Notes: generated by a model not told the origin, from the sequence alone. Positions 36,061 through 46,858 are shown, counted from the first letter of the stretch. The stretch is 64,000 bases of DNA from BS750m-G4 sp964472195 (GCA_964472195.1 CAYYJH010000001.1:10702-74701), one strand, 5' to 3'. Made by a program: numbers and translations.

Positions 36061-37173
36061 ATGTCATTGGTATTAGTAACAGGTGGAGCCGGGTTTATCG
36101 GTTCTCATACTGTTGATAGATTAATTGATGAAGGTTTTGATGTGAGAATACTCGATAACCTGCAGAAGCCTGTACATTTAAAAGGTAAGCCTGATTATCT
36201 CAATCCTAAAGCGGAATTCATTGAAGGTGACGTTTGCGACAGGGAAACTCTCCAGAGTTCTCTTAAGGATGCTGAATATGTTTATCATTTCGCTGCATAC
36301 CAGGATTATTTAACAGACTTTTCAAACTTTTTTTATACAAATGCGGTAAGTACAGCTTTATTATTTGAAATTATTGTAGAGGACAAACTGCCTATTAAAA
36401 AGATTGTTGTTGCATCTTCCCAGTTTGTACAGGGAGAAGGATTATACAAAAGAAAAGATAACTCATTAGCGTCCCCTGATTTGAGATCTATATCTCAATT
36501 AGAAAAAGGTGATTGGGAATGGAAGGATGAATACGGGGAAATAATGCAGTGGCAGTGGACTCCAGAATCTCATGCAAATCCTCCGAATGCTTATGCTATG
36601 TCAAAATTCTCACAGGAGATGCAGGCTATTAAGTTCGGGAAACGATATGAAATTCCTAGTGTCGCCTTAAGATACTCAATTGTCCAGGGTTCAAGACAAT
36701 CATTTTATAATGCATACAGTGGAGCTTGCCGAATATTTTCCCTGAGTTATTTTTTTAATAAAGCTCCCGTTATTTACGAAGATGGAAATCAGTTAAGGGA
36801 TTTTGTAAATATTCATGATGTTGTCGATGCGAACATTTTGGTGCTTTCTGATAATAAAGCGAATTTTAATGTCTTCAATATAGGTGGAGGTAATACTTAC
36901 TCTATTAAAGAGTTCGATAGAATAGTTGCAAAAGTTTTTGACAAAGAACATCTAACACCCAACATCCCCGGGGAGTTTCGGTTTGGTGATACGAGGAATG
37001 CCTGTTCTGACATTTCTAAAATAAAATCACTCGGATGGAGTCCGCATTACACAGTCGAAGATAGTGTAATTGAATACAGAGAGTATCTGGAGTCTCAATC
37101 CAATGTTGATGACATTCTTGATTATGCAAAAAAAACAATGAAGGAAATGAATGTAGTTAAGAAAGTAAAATGA
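36061..37173 (+). CDS. NAD-dependent epimerase/dehydratase (extended SDR)
   Basis: Extended SDR, 370 residues, acting on a nucleotide sugar. 'VTGGAGFIGSHTVDRL' with GGAGFIG at 8-14, 'ASSQFVQGEG' near 118-127 and Y178-AMS-K182 are the cofactor and catalytic elements. An insertion rich in charged and Trp residues (about 130-170) sits before the active-site Tyr and is unusual. 'RDFVNIHDVVDANI' follows. It heads a cassette with a heptose-kinase-like GHMP protein and a GmhA-like isomerase. The substrate may be a heptose or hexose nucleotide. Confidence 0.87.
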   Translation: MSLVLVTGGAGFIGSHTVDRLIDEGFDVRILDNLQKPVHLKGKPDYLNPKAEFIEGDVCDRETLQSSLKDAEYVYHFAAYQDYLTDFSNFFYTNAVSTALLFEIIVEDKLPIKKIVVASSQFVQGEGLYKRKDNSLASPDLRSISQLEKGDWEWKDEYGEIMQWQWTPESHANPPNAYAMSKFSQEMQAIKFGKRYEIPSVALRYSIVQGSRQSFYNAYSGACRIFSLSYFFNKAPVIYEDGNQLRDFVNIHDVVDANILVLSDNKANFNVFNIGGGNTYSIKEFDRIVAKVFDKEHLTPNIPGEFRFGDTRNACSDISKIKSLGWSPHYTVEDSVIEYREYLESQSNVDDILDYAKKTMKEMNVVKKVK

Positions 37174-37225
37174 TTGTAATAATAATATTATGTATATTTA
37201 TTTTTTTATTTAAAACCATTCTATA

Positions 37226-38215
37226 ATGATAATATCACAAACTCCTTTACGGGTAAGTTTGTTAGGAGGTGGGACTGATTTAAAGGAATACTATAAAGAA
37301 AGAGATGGCTTTGTTGTTAGTACAGCTATTGACAAATATGTTTATATAATTGTTAAAGAGAGATTCGATGATATGATTTATGTTAATTATTCGAATAAGG
37401 AAAGAACAGATTCGCCTTTAAAAATTAAACATGATCTTGTTAAAGAAGCACTATTAAAAGCAGGAGTAGATAAAGGTATAGAGATAACCATGTTAGCTGA
37501 CATTCCATCGGAAGGATCAGGTCTGGGATCATCGAGTAGTTTGTTAGTAGGGTTATTAAATGTTTTATATATGTATCAAGGTATACAGGTAACAGCTGAG
37601 AGACTTGCAAAAGAAGCTTGCGATATAGAAATTAATAAATGCAAGAAACCTATCGGCAAACAAGATCAGTACATTGCAGCTTATGGGGGTCTCTGCTCTT
37701 TTAAATTTAAAAAGACCGGACAGGTTGAAACCAAAAAATTAAATCTACAGGAATCAGAAGGCAGGGTACTGGGTTCTAACATGCTGCTTTTTTATACCGG
37801 TATTACGAGGAAGTCATCAACGATATTAACTGAGCAGCGTGCTAAAATAAAAAATATGATTACGGAGTTAAATCTTATAAAATCATTAGCTGAGCAAGCT
37901 GCTGCTGCGATCAATTCCAAAAAGTATGATAAGATCGGTTCACTATTGAGAAAAAATTGGAAGTACAAAAAAAAGTTATCTAATAATATATCCAATACAT
38001 TTATCGATGAAATGTATTCAAAAGCTTTAAAAGCTGGTGCATTAGGAGGGAAAATATCTGGAGCAGGCGGAGGTGGATTTTTACTTTTGTATTGTAAAAG
38101 AGAAGATCAAAATAATATTAGAAAAGCCATGAAAGGTTATAGAGAAATGCCATTTTTATTAGAAAAGGATGGCTCAAAAATTATTTTTAACTATAGGAGG
38201 TACTCATGGAAGTAA
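37226..38215 (+). CDS. GHMP kinase, D-glycero-D-manno-heptose 7-phosphate kinase-like (second copy)
   Basis: HddA-like sugar kinase, 329 residues. 'QTPLRVSLLGGGTDLKEYYK' at residues 5-24, 'GSGLGSSSSLLVGLL' near 97-111, 'KPIGKQDQYIAAYGG' and the C-terminal 'KISGAGGGGFLLLY' are the GHMP motifs. It overlaps the GmhA-like isomerase gene by 10 bases. That physical coupling to a sedoheptulose 7-phosphate isomerase-like gene strengthens the heptose 7-phosphate kinase assignment. It is a paralogue of the kinase at 3012-4022. Confidence 0.9.
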   Translation: MIISQTPLRVSLLGGGTDLKEYYKERDGFVVSTAIDKYVYIIVKERFDDMIYVNYSNKERTDSPLKIKHDLVKEALLKAGVDKGIEITMLADIPSEGSGLGSSSSLLVGLLNVLYMYQGIQVTAERLAKEACDIEINKCKKPIGKQDQYIAAYGGLCSFKFKKTGQVETKKLNLQESEGRVLGSNMLLFYTGITRKSSTILTEQRAKIKNMITELNLIKSLAEQAAAAINSKKYDKIGSLLRKNWKYKKKLSNNISNTFIDEMYSKALKAGALGGKISGAGGGGFLLLYCKREDQNNIRKAMKGYREMPFLLEKDGSKIIFNYRRYSWK

Positions 38216-38796
38216 AAGAATACCTGGAAAATTTTAAAAAGGTTTTTGATAAAATTGATATGACTGAAATCGAAACAATGATACACCATTTATTAGAAGC
38301 TTACAACAACAGAAAAATGGTATTCGTGATAGGTAATGGTGGTTCTGCTGCTAATGCTTCTCATTTTGCCGAAGATCTTTCGAAAGGTGTTATTACTGAT
38401 CAGAATGTAGAAAAAAGAATACGAGCAATTAGTCTTGCTGATAACGTTCCATTTATTACGGCATCTGCAAATGACAGCGGGTATGAAAACATATTTGTTT
38501 CACAATTGATTACTTTTGCTAATCCAGATGATTATTTGATAGCGATCAGTGGTTCAGGTAACAGTAAAAATATTATAAAAGCTGTTGAATATTCCAAGAT
38601 AAGAAAAATTAATGTTATTGGTGTAACTGGATATGATGGGGGAAAACTTAAAGAATTATGTGATATATCAGTTCATGTTCCTTTGCATGAAATGTGTACC
38701 GTAGAAAGTATCCATTCAATAATCTTTCATTATATTACAGGTCATCTTCGTGAAGTAATAACGGGTGAGAAATTCAATGCACCAAGTTTTTATTAA
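38206..38796 (+). CDS. gmhA: SIS domain phosphoheptose isomerase-like (GmhA)
   Basis: SIS-fold isomerase of 196 residues, predicted to convert sedoheptulose 7-phosphate to D-glycero-D-manno-heptose 7-phosphate. 'VIGNGGSAANASHFAEDLSK' at residues 41-60 is the phosphosugar loop of GmhA, 'AISGSGNSKNIIKA' the second, and 'HEMCTVESIHSIIFHYI' near the C-terminus holds the His/Glu catalytic residues. A clear AGGAGG stands about ten bases before the ATG, strong for this window. It is the last + strand gene of the locus, converging with MetH. Confidence 0.9.
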   Translation: MEVKEYLENFKKVFDKIDMTEIETMIHHLLEAYNNRKMVFVIGNGGSAANASHFAEDLSKGVITDQNVEKRIRAISLADNVPFITASANDSGYENIFVSQLITFANPDDYLIAISGSGNSKNIIKAVEYSKIRKINVIGVTGYDGGKLKELCDISVHVPLHEMCTVESIHSIIFHYITGHLREVITGEKFNAPSFY

Positions 38797-38814
38797 TATT
38801 TTTAGGAATAGAGT

Positions 38815-40617
38815 TTATCTGATAAAGAAATATCTTGCTTCAGGGTGATGTAAAATGATCGCATTTGTGGATTGCTCTGGAACCATTTGAAATTCTTCCG
38901 TTAATGTTATACCTATTCTTCCGGGTTTTAAAATTTCAAACAACTGTTTGTTGTCCTCGAGATTAGGACATGCGGGATAACCAAAGGAATACCTTGATCC
39001 TTGATAACCTTGCTGGAACAACTTTTTGATTATATCAGAATCTTTTAAATGAATGTTCAACTCTTTTCGAATTATTTTATGCCAGTACTCAGCGAGTGCT
39101 TCAGCTGTCTCTACTGAGAAACCATGAAAATAGAGATATTCCTGGTATTTATTTTCCTTAAAAAGTTCTTGAGAATATGTCGTTGCATCTTCTCCCACAG
39201 TTACTATCTGAAAAGCTACGATATCTGTTAAACCTGAACCTTTTGATTTAAAGAAGTCGCTAATACAAAGATGCTTTTCACTATCCTGTCTTGGAAATTT
39301 GAATCTGTGCCATTCTTCAAAAGCATCCGCTTTAATGCTTTTGTTTAATTCAGTTGGTTCAATATTTTCCCATATTGAATGTAAGTATTCATTGTTAACA
39401 TTCTTCGGTTTTAATATCATCAAATCATCCCCTTCAGATTGACATGGGAAATATCCGTAAATTAATTTTGGTAAAAGTAATTTCTCGTTTTCTGCTTTAA
39501 GTTTTAATTCTTCGAATTTAGGATAAATTTCTTTTTGCAACAATTCTTTATAAGTATCATCTGATTTTGATTTATCTTTGAATACTTTCCAACCTCCTTT
39601 AAACAAAGCTGTTTCGTTTATATAAGTATATACATTTTCCAGGGGAACGTTATCAATTATTTTACTGCCAAAGAATGGGGGAGTAGGAATTGGAGCGTTT
39701 GTCGAAATTTTAGATTTAGTAATCGTTCCCCGAATATTAGCCACTTTTGATACAGTTTGTTTTGACTCTGTCTTCTTATCGACTGAATTATCTACTCCTG
39801 CTTCTTTTGTTTGATTTCTAGGATCAGAATAAATTTTTAAATTGGGTTTTTCACCTTTCTTCTTATAATTCAATATTTCTTCAATGTATTTGAGACCATC
39901 AAATGCATCGTTAGCATAATATACATCACCTTTGAAAATATTTCTAAGGTCTCCCTCTACGTATCTTTTTGTCAAAGCTGCCCCGCCGAGAATAACGGGA
40001 ATGTCATAACTTCTCTGGTTCATTAATTCGAGGTTATCCTTCATAATTGCTGTTGATTTAACGAGTAATCCGCTCATACCAATTACGTCTGCTTTATGTT
40101 CATCAAATGCTGATAGCATTGTTTCGATAGGACATTTGATGCCTAAATTTATTACTTTGTATCCGTTATTTGTTAGAATGATATCAACAAGGTTTTTACC
40201 AATGTCATGAACATCTCCCTTAACAGTTGCCAGTACAAGAGTCCCCTTTGAGCTTTCTCCTTCCACTTTGTCTATAAATGGTTCAAGATGTCTTACAGCT
40301 ACTTTCATGCATTCAGCAGATTGAAGAACAAAAGGGAGTTGCATTTGACCAGAGCCAAATAAATCTCCAACGACTTTCATACCCCCTAAGAGAATATCAT
40401 TTATTATCTTTAGAGCTTCATATTTTTTTAAAGCTTCGTCAAGATCTGTTTCGATACCAACTTTATCCCCATCTATGATTCTTAGCTTTAATTTATCTTC
40501 GATTGAGACGACTTTTTTTTCATTTTTTACTTCATCAGTATCAATCTTACCTTTATAATAGGACATTAACTCAATAAGTGGATCGTATGTACATTTACGC
40601 TTTTTTTCTTCGGGCAT
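38815..40617 (-). CDS. metH: Methionine synthase, cobalamin-binding and reactivation half (MetH C-terminal)
   Basis: This 600-residue protein equals the C-terminal half of cobalamin-dependent methionine synthase. Cap domain about 60-115 ('FGSGQMQLPFVLQSAECMK'); cobalamin domain with D135-V-H137-D-I-G140, then 'SGLLVKST' and 'VILGGAALT'; AdoMet reactivation domain in the last ~200 residues with 'RYSFGYPACPN' (R-x3-GYPACP). The homocysteine- and folate-binding halves are missing. The 86 bases between it and the P-type ATPase gene hold no remnant of them, so they must be encoded elsewhere if MetH is functional. The residue 260-330 linker is Lys/Thr-rich and poorly conserved. Confidence 0.9.
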   Translation of the reverse strand: MPEEKKRKCTYDPLIELMSYYKGKIDTDEVKNEKKVVSIEDKLKLRIIDGDKVGIETDLDEALKKYEALKIINDILLGGMKVVGDLFGSGQMQLPFVLQSAECMKVAVRHLEPFIDKVEGESSKGTLVLATVKGDVHDIGKNLVDIILTNNGYKVINLGIKCPIETMLSAFDEHKADVIGMSGLLVKSTAIMKDNLELMNQRSYDIPVILGGAALTKRYVEGDLRNIFKGDVYYANDAFDGLKYIEEILNYKKKGEKPNLKIYSDPRNQTKEAGVDNSVDKKTESKQTVSKVANIRGTITKSKISTNAPIPTPPFFGSKIIDNVPLENVYTYINETALFKGGWKVFKDKSKSDDTYKELLQKEIYPKFEELKLKAENEKLLLPKLIYGYFPCQSEGDDLMILKPKNVNNEYLHSIWENIEPTELNKSIKADAFEEWHRFKFPRQDSEKHLCISDFFKSKGSGLTDIVAFQIVTVGEDATTYSQELFKENKYQEYLYFHGFSVETAEALAEYWHKIIRKELNIHLKDSDIIKKLFQQGYQGSRYSFGYPACPNLEDNKQLFEILKPGRIGITLTEEFQMVPEQSTNAIILHHPEARYFFIR

Positions 40618-40632
40618 TAGTATTTTTAAATT

Positions 40633-40667
40633 AAAAAAAGCATAAACAAAATATTTAATCTATGCTT
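40633..40667 (-). terminator. Hairpin with T-run after the P-type ATPase gene
   Basis: On the minus strand a 7-bp perfect stem (AAGCATA / TATGCTT, loop 16) is followed by a run of seven T. This has the form of an intrinsic terminator for the P-type ATPase gene. It ends only about 15 bases before the MetH-half start codon, so it also lies in any read-through leader of that gene. Confidence 0.55.
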
Positions 40668-40703
40668 CAAATAAAATGGAAAATATACAAAAAATCTACA
40701 AAC

Positions 40704-43133
40704 TCAACTTCTCATGAAAATATTTTCTCTGAGTTTTTGTAAAAAGAAAAGACTTAATGAACCAACTATGCTGACTATAAAAATTATTAACCAGTATTCT
40801 GTAGAGACGTAATTAATTTCGTAAAATAGTTTTATTAATTTGAAAACAGAAAAGTCAATTTTTATAAAAGCAAAAAACATATATAAAGAAATCAACATGA
40901 GACCGTATATGAAATAGAATTTAGTTCTTTCAACAGCACTGATTGCCACTGTTATAAAATTTGCTATAGAGATAAAAATCATTATTGTAACCATAATCAT
41001 TTCTAGGTCAAGTCCAGTTGGGTGAAAAAGTTTTTGTGTAAGATAGTAACCCAAGTAACCACCCGATATGATTATGGCAGCGGAGATTGATATAAAAGAA
41101 AATATATCTTTTAGGAAATTCTTACATTTGCTAACATTCTGATTTTTTAAAGCGAGAACCAATGCTGGCAGTCCTATAGCAAATATGTTAAGTAATGCAA
41201 CTCTTCGTGGTGTAAGTGGAAAATCAAATAGAAATATTAGTGACACAAGACTCAGATATATAACCATAAAATTTTTGGTTAGAAAAAGTTTTGCAACTGA
41301 GTTTACTGTATTAACTATCTTATTGCCTTCGTTAAATATTTGAGGTAGAAGTGAAAATTTATTTTTTAGCAACACAATATCTGCAACTTCTTTTGTAATT
41401 GCGCTTCCTTCTTCCATGGCAATGCCCATGTCAGATTCTTTTATTGCTGGCAGGTCGTTTACACCATCACCGATCATTGCCGTGTAAGTTTTTTGTTTAC
41501 GTAAAGATTTTATTATCCTTAGTTTATGCTCGGGTTTTAACCTGCCAAATATTGTTTTATTATTAATAGCAGATGCAAACTCAACATCGTTGAGTGAATC
41601 TAATTCATTCCCTGATATAACTTCATCTTTTCTAATTTCCCAGCCAATCTCTTTAACTACTGCTAATATAGCTTCTGTAGAATCACCTGATAAAATTTTG
41701 AACTTAATCCCATTGTTTTTGAAGAGCTCGATTGCTTCGAAGACATCTCTTCTAACAGTATCAGAAATTGATACGATGCATATGGGTTCAATATTTATTG
41801 TTTTTGAATCTTTTCGAATGCTTTCAATTGAATCTATACTTCGAATTTTTCCAAAAAGAAGATTTCTGTATAAACTCAAATTACTTATTTCATAACTATT
41901 AACTACATTTTCCGTTAAGTTATTTTTAACCTGTTCTAGTAGAATGTCATAACCTCCTAATACGAAATAATATTCTTTATTATCAATTCTCATTTTAATA
42001 ACACTCATCTTTGCAGCTGAATCAAATGGCATTTCATCAATATATTCTGCTGTTTCATAGTAATCAAAATTTTCTAATGCTCTTATAGTTGCATTTTTTT
42101 CAGTGGAGTGTTTGCAGTATGTTCCTAAAAGCTTTTCAATATTTGAATCTGATAAGTTATCTGAAAGATTTGTGACTTTGTGAACTTTTAATTTGTTTTC
42201 TGTTAATGTACCTGTTTTATCCATACAAACAATCTGGACATTTGAAAAGGATTCGATTGCATTTAAGCGTTGAATAATTGCTCCAATTTTACTAATTCTG
42301 TAAACTCCAAGAGCAAATGTTACTGAAGCAAATAATACGAGACCCTGAGGGACTAATGAGATTAAAATGGTTGCAATTTTTCTAATGAAATCTGCGTCAG
42401 TTAATCCTGTTACATTTGAATGGTTAAATAAAACTTCCAGCAATACGAGTATTAAAGCTACTCCGAACATTACTTTCAGAATTAAATTTATCTTCTTTTG
42501 TAAAGGAGTAAGAATAAATTTAAATTTTTTTGCAAGGTTTGTTACTGAATAGGCATAACTTTGTTCACCTATTTTTTCTGCTTTGAAGTAACCTCCTCCT
42601 GAAACACAGAAACTACCCGATAATATCTCATCACCTACCGTTTTGCTAACCGGAATTGATTCACCCGTTAGTAAGGATTCATCTATTTCGATATAATTAG
42701 TATGAATGACTTTACCGTCAACAACTGCCTGATCTCCTCGGTTCAATTTAATAATGTCGTCCAAGACAATTTCTGTTTGCTCAATGAGTTCTTCATTCCC
42801 TTGTCTAACGACACAAACCTGTCTTTTCAAGAGTAGGTTTACTTTGTCAAGAGCTCTTTTCGATTTTATCTCCTGGAATATAGCAATAAATGTATTCGTA
42901 ACACCGATTGTAAATATACCGATTGAATCTAATAATAACCTTATATCATTATATTTTAAATAAAAGAAAAGAACGAATAAAATTATTCCGAATATTATGA
43001 AGTTGAAGAGAGAGAAAATGTTCTCTATAAATATTTCATTAAGAGTTTTTGTTTTAGCTCTGGAAGCTTTATTGCTTAAACCATTAGAGATTTTTTCATC
43101 AACCTCTTTATTTGTTAGTCCATTTATTTCCAA
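40704..43133 (-). CDS. Cation-translocating P-type ATPase, CtpE-like
   Basis: P-type ATPase of 809 residues with about ten membrane segments. TGES at 156-159 (actuator), D305 in DKTGTLTENK as phosphorylated Asp, 'GDGVNDLPAIKESDMGIAM' as hinge. The transmembrane ion motif reads VPQGL (261-265), as in the mycobacterial CtpE group, where Ca2+-ATPases have PEGL. No N-terminal heavy-metal domain is present. CtpE-like enzymes are linked to calcium uptake, so Ca2+ is a guess. The start is TTG; a perfect 13-base palindrome lies 34-46 bases upstream. Confidence 0.88.
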   Translation of the reverse strand: MEINGLTNKEVDEKISNGLSNKASRAKTKTLNEIFIENIFSLFNFIIFGIILFVLFFYLKYNDIRLLLDSIGIFTIGVTNTFIAIFQEIKSKRALDKVNLLLKRQVCVVRQGNEELIEQTEIVLDDIIKLNRGDQAVVDGKVIHTNYIEIDESLLTGESIPVSKTVGDEILSGSFCVSGGGYFKAEKIGEQSYAYSVTNLAKKFKFILTPLQKKINLILKVMFGVALILVLLEVLFNHSNVTGLTDADFIRKIATILISLVPQGLVLFASVTFALGVYRISKIGAIIQRLNAIESFSNVQIVCMDKTGTLTENKLKVHKVTNLSDNLSDSNIEKLLGTYCKHSTEKNATIRALENFDYYETAEYIDEMPFDSAAKMSVIKMRIDNKEYYFVLGGYDILLEQVKNNLTENVVNSYEISNLSLYRNLLFGKIRSIDSIESIRKDSKTINIEPICIVSISDTVRRDVFEAIELFKNNGIKFKILSGDSTEAILAVVKEIGWEIRKDEVISGNELDSLNDVEFASAINNKTIFGRLKPEHKLRIIKSLRKQKTYTAMIGDGVNDLPAIKESDMGIAMEEGSAITKEVADIVLLKNKFSLLPQIFNEGNKIVNTVNSVAKLFLTKNFMVIYLSLVSLIFLFDFPLTPRRVALLNIFAIGLPALVLALKNQNVSKCKNFLKDIFSFISISAAIIISGGYLGYYLTQKLFHPTGLDLEMIMVTIMIFISIANFITVAISAVERTKFYFIYGLMLISLYMFFAFIKIDFSVFKLIKLFYEINYVSTEYWLIIFIVSIVGSLSLFFLQKLRENIFMRS

Positions 43134-43166
43134 ATTTATTTTGGAGTTTTAAGTTATGATAAAATG

Positions 43167-43179
43167 TAACCTAAGGTTA
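43167..43179. promoter_or_regulatory. Palindrome upstream of the P-type ATPase gene
   Basis: TAACCT-A-AGGTTA is a perfect 13-base palindrome between the CTP synthase stop and the TTG start of the ATPase gene. Its size and position suit an operator. It shares TAACCTAA with the half-site of DtxR/IdeR operators, which is suggestive only. Confidence 0.35.
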
Positions 43180-43241
43180 TGGTATATAAATAATGACTTT
43201 GAGAAATGAAATAAAGAATATAATCAGTTCATGATCGAAAA

Positions 43242-44858
<1,617 letters not shown>

Positions 44859-44898
44859 TTATATTTGTTTTTCTTTCTAAAAAAGTTCGTTGTTAATT

Positions 44899-45390
44899 TT
44901 ATTGGACTTTTGCATATACCTTCGAATTAAAAAACGTATTCCCTTTTTTATGGCACTTTTGGAGAAGTCCTTCATATTCAAACCCTGTTTTTAAAAGTAC
45001 ATTCTCGGATTTTATGTTTTCCTCAAAAACATACGCAAATACCCTTGTTAATTTTAAATCTTCGAAAGCAAATTCGAGAATTTTATTGATTGCTTCAAAC
45101 ATAAATCCTTTACCCCAACAAGGTTCACCAAGCCAATATCCTAACTCAGCGGAATGTTCATACCTTTTGTGTAAACCTATTCCTCCAACGTGTTCTTCTT
45201 CGTTTTCGATTGCATACAAAAAATCTCTGTTATGTCTTTTAACAACTTTACAATGATTTATCCACCATTTCGCATCTTTCTTTGTGTATGGATATGGAAC
45301 CATCACTAACCAATCTGAAACATTTTTGTTATTTAACAGATTAATCAGTGAATCAATGTGTTTTTTGGAATAGTTTACAAGTTCTATCAA
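44899..45390 (-). CDS. GNAT family N-acetyltransferase (RimJ/RimL type)
   Basis: Acetyl-CoA-dependent GNAT protein of 163 residues. 'NNKNVSDWLVMVPYPYTKKD' near the N-terminus, 'ELGYWLGEPCWGKGFMFEAI' (about 83-102) as the acetyl-CoA loop region and 'NIKSENVLLKTGFEYEG' near the end match RimJ/RimL-like enzymes. It overlaps kdsB by four bases (ATGA). Target unknown; the operon with envelope genes gives no firm hint. Confidence 0.85.
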   Translation of the reverse strand: MIELVNYSKKHIDSLINLLNNKNVSDWLVMVPYPYTKKDAKWWINHCKVVKRHNRDFLYAIENEEEHVGGIGLHKRYEHSAELGYWLGEPCWGKGFMFEAINKILEFAFEDLKLTRVFAYVFEENIKSENVLLKTGFEYEGLLQKCHKKGNTFFNSKVYAKVQ

Positions 45391-46163
45391 TGTTTTAGTA
45401 ATGCTTTGATTTTCTTTAAATCATCTTTAGTATCAATCGAAAAAGAATCTTTATTAGTGAGAACAACTTTTATCCTCTCACCATTTTCAAGTATTCTTAA
45501 CTGCTCAAGTAATTCAGTTTTTTCTAAATATGATTCTTTCATCCTTGCAAATTTTAATAAAAATCTTTTTCTGTAAACGTATAATCCTATGTGTTTATAA
45601 AATTTTTTTTCTTTTGGAATAGTCTTTAGCTTTTTTAGATTATTACCTCTATCTGTTCTGTTAAAAGGAATAACTGCTCTCGAAAAGTATAACGCATTGT
45701 AATTATTATCAAATACAACTTTAACATTTCCCTCATCGTACAAATCCTTTATGCTTGAAAATTTGACGGCTAAGGTTGAAACATTGAGAGTGTTGTCATC
45801 AATTAATGGTTTTATAGCTTTATCAATAATTTTTGGATTAATGAACGGTTCATCACATTGTATGTTAACAACAATATCACATTTCTTGCTTTTCACGACC
45901 TCAGTAATTCTATCGGTTCCTGATTTATGTTTTTTTGATGTCATAACTGCATAACCTCCAAAACTTGTAACTTCGTTCAGAATTCTTTTATCATCAGTAG
46001 CGGCGATTATTTCCGAGATGTAATTTGATTTCTTTACTTGCTTATAAACTCTTCGTATCATGCTTGTACCACCTATTTTGATTAGTGGCTTACCTGGAAG
46101 TCTCGTTGATTGGTATCTTGCCGGTATTATTCCTAATATTATATTTCTATTTCTTTTTTTCAA
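45387..46163 (-). CDS. kdsB: 3-deoxy-manno-octulosonate cytidylyltransferase
   Basis: Forms CMP-Kdo from CTP and Kdo for lipopolysaccharide inner core, 258 residues. 'GIIPARYQSTRLPGKPLIKI' is the N-terminal nucleotide motif (residues 12-31), 'AATDDKRILNEV' and 'VNIQCDEPFINPKIIDK' follow, and 'YKHIGLYVYRKRFLLKF' is typical of KdsB. Its presence argues for a Gram-negative outer membrane with Kdo. It overlaps plsC by 17 bases and the GNAT gene by four. Confidence 0.93.
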   Translation of the reverse strand: MKKRNRNIILGIIPARYQSTRLPGKPLIKIGGTSMIRRVYKQVKKSNYISEIIAATDDKRILNEVTSFGGYAVMTSKKHKSGTDRITEVVKSKKCDIVVNIQCDEPFINPKIIDKAIKPLIDDNTLNVSTLAVKFSSIKDLYDEGNVKVVFDNNYNALYFSRAVIPFNRTDRGNNLKKLKTIPKEKKFYKHIGLYVYRKRFLLKFARMKESYLEKTELLEQLRILENGERIKVVLTNKDSFSIDTKDDLKKIKALLKH

Positions 46164-46842
46164 TCTTCATATGTAATTTAATCGTTTCTTTAATATCATT
46201 AACAAAATTTTTATCTTCACTATATTCAATTGGTTTACTAAAAACAACGTTTACTCTTCCCGAACTTATTTTAAATTTATTTCTTGGGAGAATTTGGTAA
46301 CTTCCTGTAATTGAAGTTGGAACCAGTTTAACGTTTGCTTCCTCTGCCAAAACAAACATACCTCTTTTAAAAACACCGAGTTCACCATCTGAACTTCTTG
46401 TTCCTTCCGGAAATACAATAACCGAGATCCCTTTTTTGATTCGTTCAGAAGCCTTCCTTAAAGATTTAATCGCTTCACGTGGATTTTCCCGGTTTATCGG
46501 TATGTAACCCGATAAGTACATTCCCCATCCGAATATTGGAATTCGTGTTAAAGAACTCCTGTAGATGAACCTAAGGTTATTTGGTACTGCCTGCATTAAA
46601 ACAGGAATATCAAAATAACTTTGATGATTGGCAATGAATATATAGTTTTCTTTTTTATCTAAAAATTTTTTACCATAAGTGTAAACTCTAACTCCTGCAA
46701 TGAGTAGGATTCCTTTAGAAAATATTTTTGAGAAAACAAAAGTTATCTTACCTCTGTAATCAATTGGACTAAAAATGATTACAAACGTAGCAATTATTAT
46801 TGAAAATAAAGCAATAAAAAATGCTTTAATAGAGGTTAGCAT
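46147..46842 (-). CDS. plsC: 1-acyl-sn-glycerol-3-phosphate acyltransferase
   Basis: PlsC-type acyltransferase, 231 residues, acting at the inner membrane in phospholipid synthesis. An N-terminal membrane segment (about 5-25) precedes the acyltransferase motif 'NHQSYFDIPVL' (H-x4-D) near residue 72, and 'VIVFPEGTRSSDGELGVFKR' supplies the second motif. The 3' end overlaps kdsB by 17 bases. An 80-base gap with a strong hairpin separates it from the upstream hydrolase gene, so it may begin a new transcript. Confidence 0.92.
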   Translation of the reverse strand: MLTSIKAFFIALFSIIIATFVIIFSPIDYRGKITFVFSKIFSKGILLIAGVRVYTYGKKFLDKKENYIFIANHQSYFDIPVLMQAVPNNLRFIYRSSLTRIPIFGWGMYLSGYIPINRENPREAIKSLRKASERIKKGISVIVFPEGTRSSDGELGVFKRGMFVLAEEANVKLVPTSITGSYQILPRNKFKISSGRVNVVFSKPIEYSEDKNFVNDIKETIKLHMKIEKKK

Positions 46843-46858
46843 TGATTAAAATAATTAA

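Noticed and set aside
40618..40703. Remnant of the MetH N-terminal half or a cobalamin riboswitch
   Set aside because: Only 86 AT-rich bases with a simple hairpin; no coding similarity and too short for a B12 riboswitch.
46568..46578. AACCTAAGGTT, same as the core of the palindrome before the ATPase gene
   Set aside because: It lies inside plsC codons and is probably chance.
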